Of a DNA stretch of 64,000 bases, positions 63,139 to 64,000 are shown one piece after another. Numbering within the stretch: the stretch's first letter is position 1; each line of letters begins with the position of its first letter. Origin of the DNA: Agrobacterium salinitolerans (GTDB lineage: Bacteria; Pseudomonadota; Alphaproteobacteria; Rhizobiales; Rhizobiaceae). Under the pieces are notes generated by a model. It searched no databases. It had not been told where the DNA came from and saw nothing but the letters and a program-made list of their open reading frames with translations. A program made the translations under genes and the position numbers. Location of the stretch: positions 78,120-142,119 of the forward strand of contig NZ_MRDH01000026.1 of assembly GCF_002008225.1 (NCBI RefSeq). The letters are read 5' to 3'.

Positions 63139-63867
63139 ATGCTGGGTACTAAAGGCTCATCGCATGCCGTTTTTTACGGTGCCTCCTATTCCGCAGCCAC
63201 AACTTTCGAATCGCCGGAAACGCAACCTTCCTCTTCGGAAAAAACCGTCTCCGCATTTTTGCGCGGCCAGTTCGCGCTCAAAAGAACGATGGATATTGCA
63301 GGGGCGTCCATCGCCCTTGTCGCGCTCGCGCCGGTGTTGCTCACCGTCGCAGTGATGGTCAAACTCGACAGCAAGGGGCCGGTCCTGTTTTCGCAGGTCC
63401 GCTGGGGTATGAACGGGCGGAAAATCCGTGTCTATAAATTCCGCTCCATGAGAACCGACCTTTGTGATGCCACCGGTGTGGCGCAGACGGTGAAGAACGA
63501 TCCCAGAATAACCCGGATCGGCGCAGTTCTTCGCCGCACCAATATCGATGAACTGCCGCAGCTTCTGAATGTGCTGAAAGGCGATATGTCACTGGTCGGG
63601 CCTCGCTGCCATGCCATCGGCATGCTGGCGGCCGGTCGTCTTTATGAAGAGCTTGTGCCACACTACCATATGCGGCACAGGGTGCGGCCGGGCATTACCG
63701 GCCTTGCCCAGATGCGAGGATTGCGCGGCCCGACGGATCGCAGCGACAAGGCCCGCGCCCGAATCGTCTCCGATCTTTATTACGTCGACAATTTTTCGAT
63801 CTGGCTGGATATCAAGATCATGGTCGGAACGGTGATTTCCGAATTGCGCGGCGGCAAGGGTTTCTGA
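63139..63867 (+). CDS. ExoY-type undecaprenyl-phosphate sugar phosphotransferase
   Basis: 242 residues. After a variable Ser-rich N terminus of about 50 residues comes a membrane segment ([24 protein letters not shown]), then the bacterial sugar transferase domain: [26 protein letters not shown] near 75, [37 protein letters not shown] near 117-155 (the Asp-Glu active site) and [17 protein letters not shown] near 182. Members such as ExoY and PssA start exopolysaccharide repeat-unit synthesis by moving a sugar phosphate to the lipid carrier. Which polysaccharide it serves is not shown here: no other exo genes are in view. Confidence 0.9.
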   Translation: MLGTKGSSHAVFYGASYSAATTFESPETQPSSSEKTVSAFLRGQFALKRTMDIAGASIALVALAPVLLTVAVMVKLDSKGPVLFSQVRWGMNGRKIRVYKFRSMRTDLCDATGVAQTVKNDPRITRIGAVLRRTNIDELPQLLNVLKGDMSLVGPRCHAIGMLAAGRLYEELVPHYHMRHRVRPGITGLAQMRGLRGPTDRSDKARARIVSDLYYVDNFSIWLDIKIMVGTVISELRGGKGF

Positions 63868-63892
63868 TTTTCACGAGTCATTCGTCCAGGCG

Positions 63893-63925
63893 TAAAAAAC
63901 GAAAGCCCGGCAGCGATGCCGGGCT
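63893..63925 (-). terminator. Rho-independent terminator of the gene entering at the window end
   Basis: A perfect nine-base-pair stem AGCCCGGCA / TGCCGGGCT with a GCGA tetraloop; on the minus strand it is followed by TTTCGTTTTTTA. A second hairpin, AAACCCC / GGGGTTT, lies at 63938-63963 in the same 3' region. Confidence 0.8.
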
Positions 63926-63968
63926 CAGACTGCTGACAAACCCCTGGCGTGAGCTGGGGGTTTATGAT

Positions 63969-64000
63969 TCATTGGGACATGTTGAAGAAACCTGCTCCTG
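63969..64000 (-). CDS. Last codons of a minus-strand gene (cut by window edge)
   Basis: The minus strand reads GAGFFNMSQ and a TGA stop at 63969-63971, followed by two hairpins with a T-run. The short peptide cannot be assigned to a family; the terminator behind it supports a real gene ending here. Confidence 0.3.
   Translation of the reverse strand, partial: GAGFFNMSQ

Overview
The window looks like a stretch of the main circular chromosome of a Rhizobiaceae alphaproteobacterium, most probably Agrobacterium or a close Rhizobium relative. Evidence read from the sequence: an Irr-type iron regulator next to fabA-fabB-fabI; an RpoH promoter of the alphaproteobacterial type in front of dnaKJ; a CTTGAC-N17-CTAGGT promoter for cspA; a polA / small RNA / marR arrangement typical of Rhizobiales; and a small RNA with three CCUCCUCCC loops of the rhizobial alpha-r14 type. 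GC content and codon use look even throughout. I see no insertion sequences, prophage, CRISPR array or other sign of recent transfer, so this is mostly core genome with some transport and regulatory modules.

Layout. 1-3.1 kb: start of an Ldh_2-type dehydrogenase (cut by the window edge), then tonB, exbD and exbB, all on the minus strand. 3.2-6.6 kb: a minus-strand NitT/TauT-type ABC importer (binding protein, permease, ATPase) ending in its own HutC-type GntR repressor, with a perfect HutC-type operator in front. 6.8-9.3 kb: a DUF1275 membrane protein, a small secreted protein, a TRIC-type channel protein and irr. 9.6-12.2 kb: fabA, then fabB-fabI. 12.4-13.6 kb: two overlapping TadE-like pseudopilin genes. 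13.6-21.3 kb: an unusual translationally coupled pair, a giant GltB-like glutamate synthase protein (about 1833 residues) and a CysJ-like FMN/FAD/NADPH reductase, in place of the usual GltD partner. 21.3-22.6 kb: an MFS transporter. 22.9-28.1 kb: quinol oxidase cyoABCD plus SURF1.

28.2-39.7 kb is a nucleoside island: deoB, add and upp on the plus strand converge on a long minus-strand operon with a BMP-type nucleoside ABC importer followed by cdd, a purine nucleoside phosphorylase, deoC and deoA. Together these would import nucleosides, deaminate and phosphorolyse them, recover bases and feed (deoxy)ribose phosphate into central metabolism. 39.9-41.3 kb: msrA, a small membrane protein and tRNA-Ser(GGA). 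41.5-44.7 kb: dnaK-dnaJ. 44.8-45.6 kb: a DUF924 protein and slyX.

45.7-52.1 kb is a self-contained regulated uptake module: tctC-tctB-tctA (tripartite tricarboxylate transporter) preceded by a sensor kinase and a sigma-54 response regulator. A -24/-12 promoter and two 20-bp palindromes lie in front of tctC. The regulator carries GAFPGA where GAFTGA is expected. 52.3-56.5 kb: rpmF, a DUF1868 protein and polA. 56.6-60.4 kb: an alpha-r7-like small RNA, marR, an M20 peptidase, cspA with a structured leader, an alpha-r14-like small RNA and a YbaK-type deacylase. 60.5-64 kb: a class A penicillin-binding protein, an ExoY-type sugar transferase and the last codons of one more minus-strand gene.

The best candidates for under-described biology are the GltB-like/CysJ-like pair with its leader region, the tct sigma-54 module, and the two small RNAs flanking marR and cspA.
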